Part shown: piece by piece, positions 1 through 7,159 of the stretch
Layout of the letters: the number at the start of each line of letters is the position of its first letter
Numbering within the stretch: the stretch's first letter is position 1
Source of the DNA: Cyclobacteriaceae bacterium
GTDB taxonomy: Bacteria > Bacteroidota > Bacteroidia > Cytophagales > Cyclobacteriaceae
DNA length: 12,485 bases
Direction: 5' to 3'
NCBI GenBank assembly: GCA_029882725.1
Contig: JAOUKG010000018.1
Span: forward strand, 1-12,485
Translations under genes and position numbers: made by a program
The notes under the pieces: generated by a model
Database searches by the model: none
Told to the model about the DNA's origin: nothing
Seen by the model: the letters and a program-made list of their open reading frames with translations, nothing else

Positions 1-735
1 AGTGGAGGAACCGATGTTTGCAGTGCATTTGTAGGAGGAACCCCTTTATGGCCTGTTTACAAAGGAGAAATACAATGCAGGGCGTTGGGATGTAATTTGG
101 AAGCCTGGGATGAAAACGGCCACCCGGTTGAAAATGAAGTGGGGGAAATGGTTATTACCCAACCTATGCCAAGTATGCCCGTTTATTTCTGGAATGACCC
201 CGAATTCAAACGGTACAGGGAAAGTTATTTCGAGCACTTCCCCGGTGTATGGAGACATGGAGACTGGACCAGGATTACAAAAAGAAAAGGAATTATAATT
301 TATGGCCGATCTGACAGCACACTAAACCGAGGCGGAGTAAGAATTGGAACCAGTGAAATATATAGGGCTTTGGACGGATTAAAGGAGATCAAAGACAGTT
401 TAATTATTTGTTTGGAAAATGCAAACGGAGAATTTTACATGCCACTATTTATTGTTTTGTCTGGCAAAATAAGTTTAGACACTGAGTTAATGAATAAAAT
501 TAAATCGGAAATCCGTAAGCAATGTTCACCCCGCCATGTACCCGACGCCATTTTTACCACTCCTGATATTCCTTATACCATAAGTGGGAAGAAAGTAGAG
601 ATGCCTGTCAAGAAAATACTTGAAGGGAAAGTTGACCCCAAGTCCTTGAATCGGGATGCTTTAAAAAACCCGGAATCATTGGATTATTATATAAATTTTA
701 CAAAAAGCACTGAATTCAAATGGCAAAAACAATAG
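1..735 (+). CDS. Acetoacetyl-CoA synthetase, C-terminal part (5' end outside window)
   Basis: This is the last 244 codons of an ANL-superfamily acyl-CoA synthetase; the frame is open from base 1 with no start in the window. The enzyme ligates acetoacetate to CoA using ATP, in ketone-body or PHB-related metabolism in the cytoplasm. Visible landmarks in order are SGGTD at residues 1-5 (adenylate-binding motif), PVYKGEIQCRALG just after it, HGDW near 86-89, GRSDSTLNRGGVRIGTSEIY from about 102 (hinge and start of the C-terminal lid domain), and SGKK near 196, whose first Lys matches the adenylation lysine. The SGGTD-to-GEIQCR stretch and the GGVRIGTSEIY form are typical of acetoacetyl-CoA rather than acetyl-CoA synthetases. 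It ends in TAG and overlaps the next gene by 16 bases, so the two are probably co-transcribed. Confidence 0.9.
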   Translation, partial: SGGTDVCSAFVGGTPLWPVYKGEIQCRALGCNLEAWDENGHPVENEVGEMVITQPMPSMPVYFWNDPEFKRYRESYFEHFPGVWRHGDWTRITKRKGIIIYGRSDSTLNRGGVRIGTSEIYRALDGLKEIKDSLIICLENANGEFYMPLFIVLSGKISLDTELMNKIKSEIRKQCSPRHVPDAIFTTPDIPYTISGKKVEMPVKKILEGKVDPKSLNRDALKNPESLDYYINFTKSTEFKWQKQ

Positions 736-1082
736 TATTAGGGAGTATTTTATGTGGTATAGCTGTAATCACGGGAGCTTTTGGGGCTCATGGTTTGGAA
801 GCATTGTTGAAAGAATATGGTAGAGTTGATACCTATGAAACTGCTGTTTTATATCATTTTATTCATGCAATTGCGCTGATCATTGTTGGAATCATAGGAT
901 TTCATAAAGAAAACAAATGGTTAAAATGGGCAGTGTGGAGTTTTGGTTTGGGTATTCTATTATTTTCCGGTTCACTTTATGCGTTGTGCCTGACCAATAT
1001 CGGTATTTTGGGAGCTATTACGCCTTTTGGGGGGGTGCTGTTTATTATGGGTTGGGGGTTTACGGCTTTGGGGAGTAAATAG
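720..1082 (+). CDS. DUF423 family small integral membrane protein
   Basis: This 120-residue protein has four likely membrane helices (about 4-24, 45-62, 67-87 and 94-115). It carries the family's N-terminal signature GAFGAHGLE at about 20-28, followed by the conserved YETAVLYHFIHAIAL stretch. Length and layout match the DUF423/YgdD family of inner-membrane proteins, whose function is not established. The ATG lies inside the last codons of the upstream synthetase gene (16-base overlap, different frame), which suggests translational coupling. A hairpin follows the TAG stop directly. The link to acetoacetate metabolism is positional only. Confidence 0.88.
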   Translation: MAKTIVLGSILCGIAVITGAFGAHGLEALLKEYGRVDTYETAVLYHFIHAIALIIVGIIGFHKENKWLKWAVWSFGLGILLFSGSLYALCLTNIGILGAITPFGGVLFIMGWGFTALGSK

Positions 1083-1083
1083 A

Positions 1084-1101
1084 TCCGGACGGACGTCCGG
1101 A
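1084..1101. terminator. Hairpin after the DUF423 stop, possible terminator
   Basis: TCCGGAC (1084-1090) and GTCCGGA (1095-1101) form a perfect 7-bp GC-rich stem with a GGAC loop, starting two bases after the stop codon. No T-run follows, so intrinsic termination is only inferred. Confidence 0.4.
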
Positions 1102-1152
1102 ACAGAGGTTTGTTTAGGAGTAATGGGGTAAAACGTTACGGCTTTACCTTGA

Positions 1153-1175
1153 AAAATATTACGGTGTAATATTTT
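1153..1175. terminator. Inverted repeat between convergent genes, possible bidirectional terminator
   Basis: AAAATATTAC (1153-1162) and GTAATATTTT (1166-1175) are perfect complements around a GGT loop, with A- and T-rich outer arms. The hairpin lies between the + strand DUF423 gene and the 3' end of the minus-strand response regulator. Overlapping alternative pairings exist: CGGTGTAA (1162-1169) with TTACACCG (1189-1196), and the 12-base palindrome GTAAAATTTTAC (1181-1192). Confidence 0.45.
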
Positions 1176-1199
1176 AGGGCGTAAAATTTTACACCGCTA

Positions 1200-1820
1200 C
1201 TATATGATGTTGTTGTCGCGGGCGAATTGGACCAGTTGGGCAACGTTATGGGTTTTGGTTTTTCGCATGATGTTTTTGCGATGGGTGGTTACTGTGTTTT
1301 CGGAAATAAACAATTTTTCGGCTATTTCTCGACTGGTTTCTCCTGATGTGGCCAATTTAATGATTTCCAACTCTCTTTCTGTGAGTTTAAACTGAAATAC
1401 TTCAACCTCCTCTGAGGTGAAACTTTTGATTTGGTCGTAATAGAACTTACCTGAATCTACACGAATTACGGCATCATAGAGGTCTTCAACTGTGTTATTT
1501 TTCAACAAACAGCCCTCTATTCCTAATTTGAGTATTTCTTCAATAAATATTTTCTGAGAATATTGGGTAAGTAAAATCACCTTCACCTCAGGGTAAGAAA
1601 TTTTTATATGTTTTGCACAGGAAATACCATCCATGACAGGCATATTGATATCGAGAATAGCAATATCAACCGATTCATGTGCTAAAAAATCAAGCACTTC
1701 CTGACCATTATTTACCATACCCATGACCTCAATATCATCAAACCCCGAAAGTATTTCTTTTACTCCCATTAAAACCAAGTCATGGTCATCGGCCAATACT
1801 ACTTTAATTGTGCTCGACAT
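1200..1820 (-). CDS. NarL/LuxR-type response regulator
   Basis: This 206-residue protein is a two-component DNA-binding response regulator. The receiver domain (about 5-120) has the acidic pair D11/D12, the phospho-acceptor D57 in LDINMPVMDG, the switch residue T85 in LLTQYS and K107 in LLKN. A LuxR/GerE helix-turn-helix occupies about 145-200, with the usual LTERELEIIKLATSGETSREIA opening and the recognition-helix region SENTVTTHRKNIM. Its ATG lies within the 3' end of the kinase gene (17-base overlap), so the kinase at 1804-2610 is almost certainly its partner. It is the last gene of a four-gene minus-strand operon. Target genes cannot be read from the sequence. Confidence 0.93.
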   Translation of the reverse strand: MSSTIKVVLADDHDLVLMGVKEILSGFDDIEVMGMVNNGQEVLDFLAHESVDIAILDINMPVMDGISCAKHIKISYPEVKVILLTQYSQKIFIEEILKLGIEGCLLKNNTVEDLYDAVIRVDSGKFYYDQIKSFTSEEVEVFQFKLTERELEIIKLATSGETSREIAEKLFISENTVTTHRKNIMRKTKTHNVAQLVQFARDNNII

Positions 1821-2610
1821 GTGGTATTTCTATTAAAACGGTTAATCCTTTTCCCGGGACAGATTCAAATTTCACATCACCCAACATAGAAGAAACCCTT
1901 GATTCTATCCCTTTTAAACCCAACGTATTTTCTTTGAGCTCTTCATCTTGAAATCCTTTTCCATTATCTTCATAAACCATACTGATTGTATCTCCTTTAA
2001 AGGTATTTATTTCCAATTTTATTTGGGAAGCACTCGCATGCTTTAACGTATTATTTACTAACTCTTGAACTATTCGGTATAAATTTCTACTTTCTTCGCT
2101 GGAAAGATCAACCTCCAGTTGAATATTCGAAATTGCCGTTACAGTACCTGAATTATTTATTGTATCAAATAACTCCTTAAGTGCTACGGACAACCCAAAA
2201 TGACCAAATGTATCAGAATGAAGACTATGGGATATGTTCCTGTATTGTTCACCTCCCATCACGGCAAGTTTAAGGATCTCTCCTGCCATACGTTCTTTTT
2301 CAGCAATATCTTTTTTTTTAATCAATAAATCAGCATACATTTTTAATGTGACCATAATATTCCCTACATTATCGTGTATATCCTGTGCTATTCTTTTCCG
2401 CTCAATATCCTGCCCCTCCAGTATTTTATAGGCAGTACTCAATTCCTGCTTCTGAAGCATATCTTCAATTTGTTTGATTTCCAAATTGCGCTTGAAAATT
2501 TTTCTTTGAAACAGGAATATAAAAATGATAATACCGGCAGTCATAACGGTCATAGCCAATGAACCCATTAAATAAATTACCTGCATATCTATTTCACTAC
2601 TTGTTTCCAT
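1804..2610 (-). CDS. Sensor histidine kinase, HisKA_3/NarL type, with one membrane helix
   Basis: This 268-residue protein has a membrane helix at about 10-34, a short coiled-coil linker, and a DHp domain with the H-box RKRIAQDIHDNVGN (phospho-accepting His about 79). A HATPase domain follows, with N-box QELVNNTLKHA (182-192), G1 box DNGKGF (215-220) and the GLKGIESR segment (231-238). It has almost no extracytoplasmic sensory domain, so the signal probably comes from another protein, for which the adjacent seven-helix protein and lipoprotein are candidates. That role is inferred. The start codon overlaps the membrane-protein gene by 22 bases and the 3' end overlaps the response regulator gene by 17 bases, giving a translationally coupled chain. 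Confidence 0.93.
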   Translation of the reverse strand: METSSEIDMQVIYLMGSLAMTVMTAGIIIFIFLFQRKIFKRNLEIKQIEDMLQKQELSTAYKILEGQDIERKRIAQDIHDNVGNIMVTLKMYADLLIKKKDIAEKERMAGEILKLAVMGGEQYRNISHSLHSDTFGHFGLSVALKELFDTINNSGTVTAISNIQLEVDLSSEESRNLYRIVQELVNNTLKHASASQIKLEINTFKGDTISMVYEDNGKGFQDEELKENTLGLKGIESRVSSMLGDVKFESVPGKGLTVLIEIPHVEHN

Positions 2611-3227
2611 ATTGCAACAGCCAATATAATGTTTTTTACAATATTAAGAACATTATGAAGGCTCCATGTAAAAATAAAATTTTCTGAAAAACCCTCCATA
2701 AGGAAAAACATTATATAAGAGAAAAAAGCACCTGAGAAATAAATAAAAAAAGCAATGACCACAAGAAACAAAGGGTTTCCTTCTATAAAGATATCAGTTT
2801 CGTATTTATATAATTGAAAAAAAAACATAAAACTAAAAAAAACAAACACCAGACATTCCATGCCCCTCCCATAATTAGCAAACGTTTCATACGATTGAAT
2901 TACAAATGTATATATGGTAAACATTATAATAAATACAACCCCGGTTATCATAACCGTTGTTTTAAACTTAAACAGTATTTTATAAAAAATAATAACGATT
3001 AAAATTGCCTCAACAACTCCTACGATATTAATTAAATAATGATTGTTCACTCCATTAATTGCCATTATCAATCCTATAAAGTCGGCAATAAACCAAAACA
3101 ACAACAAACCCGTTATTAATTTAAATAACGAGTTTGTTGTTAATTTTTGTTTGTATTTTAAAAATACAATTACTCCAATTAGAGGTGATAAAATGGAGAT
3201 ATAACTTATAAAAATATCGATATTCAT
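2589..3227 (-). CDS. Seven-helix membrane protein of the two-component operon, unknown function
   Basis: This 212-residue protein is almost entirely hydrophobic, with about seven predicted membrane helices and short polar loops; I do not recognise a named family. I chose the ATG at 3227. A TTG three codons upstream (3236) is open in the same frame and abuts the lipoprotein stop, but it is less likely as a start. The gene lies between the lipoprotein gene (10-base gap) and the histidine kinase gene (22-base overlap). The kinase has no sensory domain of its own, so this protein may supply membrane sensing or modulate the kinase; this is inference from position. A transporter-like role cannot be excluded. 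Confidence 0.8.
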   Translation of the reverse strand: MNIDIFISYISILSPLIGVIVFLKYKQKLTTNSLFKLITGLLLFWFIADFIGLIMAINGVNNHYLINIVGVVEAILIVIIFYKILFKFKTTVMITGVVFIIMFTIYTFVIQSYETFANYGRGMECLVFVFFSFMFFFQLYKYETDIFIEGNPLFLVVIAFFIYFSGAFFSYIMFFLMEGFSENFIFTWSLHNVLNIVKNIILAVAIWKQVVK

Positions 3228-3236
3228 CTTTTTCAA

Positions 3237-3809
3237 TTATTGCTCTCCACAATAAGGTGGACAAGGCCTACTGTTGTTTAGTATGACATCATCAGTTTGG
3301 AAGCTTGCCTTTTTGTACAAACTATTATCAAAGGTGGTATCACTATCAATATTATAATAATCTGTTCCATCAGCTAAAACTGGTAAAAACAGGATATCAG
3401 TATATTCCTTATTGTTTCCATGGGGCTTACGACTGATAAAAACCCTAAACCCAACAACAGGATTGGCTGAATCAGCGGGTAGTTGATCCATTTTATTAAG
3501 AAACTCCTGCATCCTTCCTTTTCCTATTGCAAAACCATAGGTACGTTTTTTTTGAGGAACACCCCAACGAGGTTTACTTAGATAACTTTTATACCTCTTA
3601 ACACGGTTTTCAGCATCATTTTTAGTTATATACCCCCCTGTAGAATCTGACCAATCACTAGCCAAAGACATCATCTCTTCGTCGGTAAGGTAATCTTCTA
3701 CGGGAATTTCAGGAGTTGTAGTATCACTACTGACAGACTGATCGGTAGGACCTGAACAAGAATAAAAGAATCCTGTTGCTATTAATAACACAACAAAGTA
3801 GGTTTTCAT
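3237..3809 (-). CDS. Predicted lipoprotein, first gene of the two-component operon
   Basis: This 190-residue protein starts with a lipoprotein signal peptide: charged MKTY, a hydrophobic core, and a lipobox ending at Cys18 (FYSC). An Asp/Ser/Thr-rich linker and a soluble domain with no recognised family follow. The mature part has several aromatic and basic stretches and ends in a Cys-rich tail, RPCPPYCGEQ, where the two cysteines could pair or bind a metal. It lies 9 bases before the membrane-protein ATG and heads the operon that continues with histidine kinase and response regulator genes. Processing by signal peptidase II and an envelope location are expected. A role as the sensed or sensing envelope component is inferred only from gene order. 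Confidence 0.78.
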   Translation of the reverse strand: MKTYFVVLLIATGFFYSCSGPTDQSVSSDTTTPEIPVEDYLTDEEMMSLASDWSDSTGGYITKNDAENRVKRYKSYLSKPRWGVPQKKRTYGFAIGKGRMQEFLNKMDQLPADSANPVVGFRVFISRKPHGNNKEYTDILFLPVLADGTDYYNIDSDTTFDNSLYKKASFQTDDVILNNSRPCPPYCGEQ

Positions 3810-4015
3810 AATTTTTTCAAGTTTAGTTTACTGCTAAATTATTAAAACTTATTTAAAAATAAAAATACATTATCTTTTAAATAATATATAATTAATAATT
3901 TTAATTATATTAACACATATAAATATATATTTAAATAATTAAGTGGTTAATATTCTTTAATTGGCTTTTTCTCTTTTCAATATTCCCGCCAGTAATACTG
4001 TTTGTTACCCACCTC
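3810..4015. other. Very AT-rich intergenic region upstream of the lipoprotein operon
   Basis: The stretch 3835-3960 is nearly all A and T. It separates the lipoprotein start from the 3' end of the ORF6N remnant and should contain the operon promoter. I could not find a convincing Bacteroidota promoter pair (TTTG plus TAnnTTTG) on the minus strand. The closest -7-like octamer is TAAACTTG near 3818-3825, with no matching upstream element. Confidence 0.4.
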
Positions 4016-4647
4016 CTATGTCTGAATCAGGATTTGCAGGATTTTGGGATGGACAGGATGTTGGCGGGGTGGTCTTTTAGTTTCTGGATTGTTGTTTAAG
4101 CCCAATGACTTTCCTCTCGGTATCCCCTCCCCGTCCTTAATCAATTGCTTCAGGTAATAAAATATCTGTTTAATCTTATTATCCTGACCAGCCACCTTTT
4201 CTTCCAGTTCATTTAATTTTAATAATAGCTCATTGTAGGTCAAAATCATTTCCCTCATTCTACTTAAAATCCTTATAATCTGTATATTGACCATAATTTC
4301 CCGATTGCTGTTAAGTACACAAGACAACATGGTGAGGCCTTGCTCGGTAAAACCAACGGGGGCTTTCTCATGCCCATTTTCTCCTTATTGGATGTCACAA
4401 TTTGTGATTTCCAATTCTCCTGTTCACCAAGTGTCATTTGAAACATGAAATCCTCAGGAAAACGACTGATGTTCCTTTTCACCGCCTGGTTCAACACTCT
4501 TGTTTCCACCCCATATAAACCTGCAAGATCACGGTCTAACATCACCTTTTGATTTCTGATAAAATAAATTTTGTCCATCACCAATTTATCGGGCAAAAGT
4601 TCTTTTTCAGTATTCAATCCATTTTTACCCAAACATAAAATGCACAC
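4016..4647 (-). pseudogene. ORF6N domain protein, frameshifted
   Basis: The upstream frame encodes the start of an ORF6N (KilA-N-associated) domain: NKIYFIRN-like opening, KVMLDRDLAGLYGVETR, NQAVKRNISRFPEDFMFQ. It then runs into unrelated residues (LPSKASPCC). In the next frame the family sequence resumes as TEQGLTMLSCVLNSNREI and continues through a coiled-coil-like C-terminus to TAG at 4016. Restoring one base in the AAAA run at 4349-4352 would rebuild VFTEQGL, so a one-base deletion broke the gene, or the run was misread. The N-terminus is unclear: the frame opens with GTG at 4647, and the first ATG is at 4578. ORF6N proteins are common in phages and as cargo near Bacteroidota repeats. DNA binding is inferred for the family. 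Confidence 0.8.
4018..4060 (-). repeat. Interspersed repeat-like tail encoding HPVHPKILQILIQT
   Basis: The last codons of the ORF6N remnant are made of the CTGAATCAGGATTTGCAGGA and GGATGGACAGGAT phrases. I recognise these as a repeat type recurring in many Bacteroidota genomes at the ends of ORF6N and GxxExxY genes. The translated tail, rich in HP and ending ILIQT, is therefore probably repeat-derived rather than part of the original protein. Recognition is from memory and was not checked against a database. Confidence 0.45.
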
Positions 4648-4691
4648 TAATTAAAACATAAAGTGAAAGGCATATTAAACGTTTAATTTCA

Positions 4692-4795
4692 GTGAAACGG
4701 TTAGAGGTGAACAGTGAAACAGTGAACGGTGTGCCGCAGTTTACTGTTAACGGTTTACCGTCGTTTACCTCGCTGTGGGATGGCCAGTTGTATGT
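4692..4795 (+). repeat. Low-complexity GTGAACAGTGAA / GTTAACGGTTTACC stretch
   Basis: This segment contains several near-copies of the AGTGAAC and GTTAACGGT words and reads as VNSETVNGVPQFTVNGLPSFT in one frame. Such simple repeats are seen between genes in Bacteroidota. The short frame across it is not a credible gene. Confidence 0.35.
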
Positions 4796-4806
4796 AGCCA
4801 ATACCA

Positions 4807-4858
4807 CCCCGAAGGGACGTTGTAGGAAGGTAGCATGGTTCTTACAACGTCCTTTCAG
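4807..4858. repeat. REP-like imperfect palindrome
   Basis: GGACGTTGTA (4815-4824) and TACAACGTCC (4843-4852) form a perfect 10-bp stem. It extends outward through CCCC-GAAG / CTTTCAGGGG with few mismatches and encloses an 18-base loop containing GGTAGCATGG. The arrangement resembles the REP-like interspersed hairpins of Bacteroidota. No gene is present here. Confidence 0.5.
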
Positions 4859-4916
4859 GGGCGATGGGCCGTATTTTCAGGTTGTCCGTAGGTGAATCCT
4901 TCGGAAAGATAGGGAT

Positions 4917-4966
4917 TAAAGATTGAGATTAAAGAGATCTCAAATAATCTCAGTTCTTAATCTTTA
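4917..4966. repeat. AT-rich imperfect inverted repeat
   Basis: TAAAGATTGAGATT (4917-4930) pairs with AATCTC (4946-4951) plus AATCTTTA (4959-4966), leaving a 7-base bulge, around a loop that contains the palindrome GAGATCTC. It sits directly before the XRE-type remnant and may be debris or a structured leader. Confidence 0.3.
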
Positions 4967-4987
4967 TCTTTATCTCATACCCCCGAT

Positions 4988-5101
4988 ATGCTCAAAAGAC
5001 TCAACGACATCGCCACACTGCCCGATGAGGACAAGGGACATATCCTTTACGCCTTGGACAACCTGCTCGCTTCAGTCAAAACAAGAATGGCGTATAAGTG
5101 A
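4988..5101 (+). pseudogene. Short C-terminal remnant of an XRE-type regulator
   Basis: A 37-codon frame (MLKRLNDIATLPDEDKGHIL, then ALDNLLASVKT) ends in TGA at 5101. A stretch of the form LP-x-x-x-(K/R)-x-x-(V/I)-L-x-x-(I/L)-D-x-(L/F)-L resembles the C-terminal helix of Bacteroidota XRE-family helix-turn-helix regulators. No HTH is present upstream, because the frame is closed by a stop at 4958-4960. I therefore read it as a remnant. It could also be a chance frame. Confidence 0.35.
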
Positions 5102-5128
5102 TAACGTTACCTCTTTCCCTGAAACATA

Positions 5129-5345
5129 CAGAATAGCGACCAACTAAAAACCTTGCTTAAAAAGTCTACTGATGATTTTAATGAAGTAAGGCCTCATGGA
5201 AAACTGGGTGGGCTGACGCCTCCCGCAAGTGTGGGATGAAGCTTATTCCGGTTATAATGTGCCCATTACCTTCGATCCTGAGGCATTAAGAACCAGAATC
5301 AATGAAAACAGAGCCAACACCGGGTGTACCAAGTGTGAAATTTAA
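5129..5345 (+). pseudogene. C-terminal remnant of a DDE transposase (IS3/IS481-like)
   Basis: The frame reads LLKKSTDDFNEVRPHGKLGG then LTP, the typical end of an rve-type integrase core. It then hits TGA because of one extra base in the CCC run at 5221-5223. In the next frame the protein resumes as PQVWDEAYSGYNVPITFDPE and ends with NTGCTKCEI and TAA at 5343-5345. The catalytic D-D-E part is absent, so the fragment is inactive. The second copy of this tail at 9138-9245 supports the corrected reading. It overlaps the IS 3' end repeat that runs to 5500. Confidence 0.7.
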
Positions 5346-5500
5346 CAATAACTACAGACAAGTTGTAACTGACCATAAAATATCTATGACTAAAAAAGTG
5401 TCTTTAACGGCATTTTTTCCCCTTACTGTTTCCACCGAAGTTTTAACGTAGGAGGAATTAGGGACAGATTTTTGTAGGATTAGTGTGAGGTTATCAGTGC
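5234..5500 (+). mobile_element. IS 3' end, copy A (tail of transposase gene plus noncoding end)
   Basis: Positions 5234-5500 match 9134-9401 in the same orientation with about 10 percent differences by hand comparison and one indel in a T-run. The shared block covers the last 35 or so codons of the transposase and about 155 bases of noncoding DNA, and stops at TCAGTGC / GCAGTGC, where the two flanks diverge. That boundary is my estimate of the IS end. No second IS end or target duplication could be identified. Confidence 0.65.
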
Positions 5501-5589
5501 ACCATACAAATCAATAACATTTAATTAATTAAAATACAATCATAGAAAATATAAATGAAGAAACACAACAGGAGTACACAGAAGACCAA

Positions 5590-5889
5590 TTGAACCACCT
5601 TCATTACCATTACCAGCAACAACAATTGCTACAGCAGGAAGAAGAGGTAAATCCTATGTGGGAGAAATGGGATGCTGATTACAAAGAAGAGATGTGCAGG
5701 AGGAGCAAAGTGAACAAGGCTATTAAACACCTAAAAGCCTTACTTCTCCACTACATCACCATCTGCTACAAAGACAACGCACCCCCGTTAATAACCAATA
5801 ATCTATTGGAGAAGGAATACCAAAGATTGGAATCGAAACACAAACTAGAACGCCTTTTTGAAGCGGAACAATTAGTGGGGGCACGGTAA
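5590..5889 (+). CDS. Hypothetical protein, charged, probably 5'-truncated
   Basis: This frame encodes 99 residues from a TTG start and is rich in Gln, Glu and Lys, with no membrane helix. I do not recognise the family. The frame is open further upstream to 5533 with protein-like composition (ENINEETQQEYTEDQLNHLH) but has no ATG, GTG or TTG before 5590. The only internal ATG is at 5656. The IS end lies about 90 bases upstream, so an insertion or deletion may have removed the original start and promoter. It converges on the immunity-like gene at 5938-6432. Real coding is likely from composition, but expression is uncertain. Confidence 0.45.
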   Translation: MNHLHYHYQQQQLLQQEEEVNPMWEKWDADYKEEMCRRSKVNKAIKHLKALLLHYITICYKDNAPPLITNNLLEKEYQRLESKHKLERLFEAEQLVGAR

Positions 5890-5937
5890 AATTAGACTAG
5901 TGGATATTTGGATTTTAATTAAGGTGAGAAGGTGGAA

Positions 5938-6432
5938 TTAAGCATTTTTATACCATTTAAATAGTGATACTATAATAATTAAACATAAAATAGGTATCAA
6001 AATAATATTATACTTGTTTTTACATTTTTTATATTCAGTATAACTTAATATAGGAATTTCGTCTTTAAAAAGTGAGTAGACCTTAGATTTCGTTACACTT
6101 TTTGTATTCTCAATTAAAATATTTATTTCATCACCTCTTTGTAATTTTTTTATTAATAACATGTCTATAACTTTAAATCCACAACCTGCAATATAGTATT
6201 CACTACCATCCATTAGTTTAAATTCAATTCTATGAGTTGGAACATCTGCACCATATTCTAATATTGACGGATTACCATGCAAAACACCCGAAAATTCATG
6301 CAAATCATCTAATTCGGGTATATTATCAACCCAAAGCCAAAATATCAAAAATGCAGAAATAAAAATCAAAACAATTCTATTTCGATTTAATTTAAGACTA
6401 GTACTAGTTATCAGTTGTGCTATTTTCATCAT
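5938..6432 (-). CDS. Putative immunity protein 1, two-helix membrane protein
   Basis: This 164-residue protein starts at the ATG at 6432 (a TTG at 6450 is also in frame). It has an N-terminal membrane helix (about 18-38) and a C-terminal one (about 138-158), flanking a soluble beta-rich middle with patterns such as IEFKLMDGSEYYI and LQRGDEINILIE, reminiscent of DUF3592-like domains. Its start lies inside the 3' end of the module 1 toxin-like gene (29-base overlap with the ATG start). This placement, directly after an RHS C-terminal domain, is the standard position of a cognate immunity gene. The immunity role is inferred from position. Membrane location would suit neutralising a toxin that acts on or crosses the inner membrane. 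Confidence 0.65.
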   Translation of the reverse strand: MMKIAQLITSTSLKLNRNRIVLIFISAFLIFWLWVDNIPELDDLHEFSGVLHGNPSILEYGADVPTHRIEFKLMDGSEYYIAGCGFKVIDMLLIKKLQRGDEINILIENTKSVTKSKVYSLFKDEIPILSYTEYKKCKNKYNIILIPILCLIIIVSLFKWYKNA

Positions 6433-7159
6433 CAATATAGTCTGATACAATTCGTCTTGCTTTTTTCTTTAAATAATCTTCAGGCATTGCATATCCATTC
6501 TGTATTTTAAACTTTGATTTAATCGATTTTAAAGCCTCATCAGTAAGAGTTCTTAATAAAAATTCTGTTGCTATATTTTCTGTTTCTTTTATCGTAAAAC
6601 CATTCTCCAATGTTAAATCCATGGTTGAACGAAGGAAATTTCTTAGGTAAGAATTCGAAACTCCACTAAATAATGTATTTGCAAAATCTATTTTATTTAT
6701 ATCACCTTGTTCAATAATTAATTGATTGGTTAAATCAATACCCATTTTACCACCAAATGTAACTGCAGATTTTCCGCCTAACCCCATTTTAACCACTGTC
6801 AATTCCAATATAGTCTGTCCACCATTTGCAACTTCTCGACCCCATGCCAACATTATTTCAGCACCACTATTAAAGGATTTATAGGTCATAGTTTGTTTTT
6901 CTAAATTTACAGTATAATTAGATTCAGAAACAGGTGAATAATCATTAGAATAGGAATAATAACCACCTTCATTAATTGGCTTACGTACCAAATATCCAAT
7001 AGGAATTTCATTAACTTTTAAATTGGGGTCATAAAATTTATTTAGCTTTAATAACTCTCCTCGAGGCAGATCCCATGCAATTTCTAAGCTGTAGAAAGTA
7101 TCCCCCTTTTTCATTTTATAAAAGTATTTATTATATTCTAATTCTTCCAATCCATCCAA
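6404..7159 (-). CDS. RHS module 1 variable C-terminal domain with LysM-like segment
   Basis: The frame follows directly from an RHS core (AIDLDGLEE) into about 245 residues of variable sequence. Residues about 13-61 look like a LysM domain (YKMKKGDTFYSLEIAW, then IPIGYLVRKP), a peptidoglycan-binding fold. The rest includes GQTILELTVVKMGLGGKSAV, TFGGKMGIDLTNQLIIEQGD and a helical region to the end; I recognise no toxin family. The only local start is TTG at 7159, inside the conserved core motif, so this is unlikely to be an independent gene. A TAA at 7205-7207 separates it from the upstream core. It overlaps the immunity-like gene. Toxin activity is inferred from the RHS-CT-immunity layout. 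Confidence 0.6.
   Translation of the reverse strand: MDGLEELEYNKYFYKMKKGDTFYSLEIAWDLPRGELLKLNKFYDPNLKVNEIPIGYLVRKPINEGGYYSYSNDYSPVSESNYTVNLEKQTMTYKSFNSGAEIMLAWGREVANGGQTILELTVVKMGLGGKSAVTFGGKMGIDLTNQLIIEQGDINKIDFANTLFSGVSNSYLRNFLRSTMDLTLENGFTIKETENIATEFLLRTLTDEALKSIKSKFKIQNGYAMPEDYLKKKARRIVSDYIDDENSTTDN

Noticed and set aside
3228..3236. TTG start for the seven-helix protein
   Set aside because: An ATG lies three codons downstream at 3227 and gives a more normal N-terminus; the TTG would abut the lipoprotein stop.
4625..4895. Short frames on both strands over the GTGAAC/GTTAAC stretch
   Set aside because: They are made of low-complexity repeat and hairpin sequence and resemble no protein family.
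4923..5147. 74-codon + strand frame
   Set aside because: It overlaps the better supported XRE-type remnant in another frame and has no protein-like pattern.
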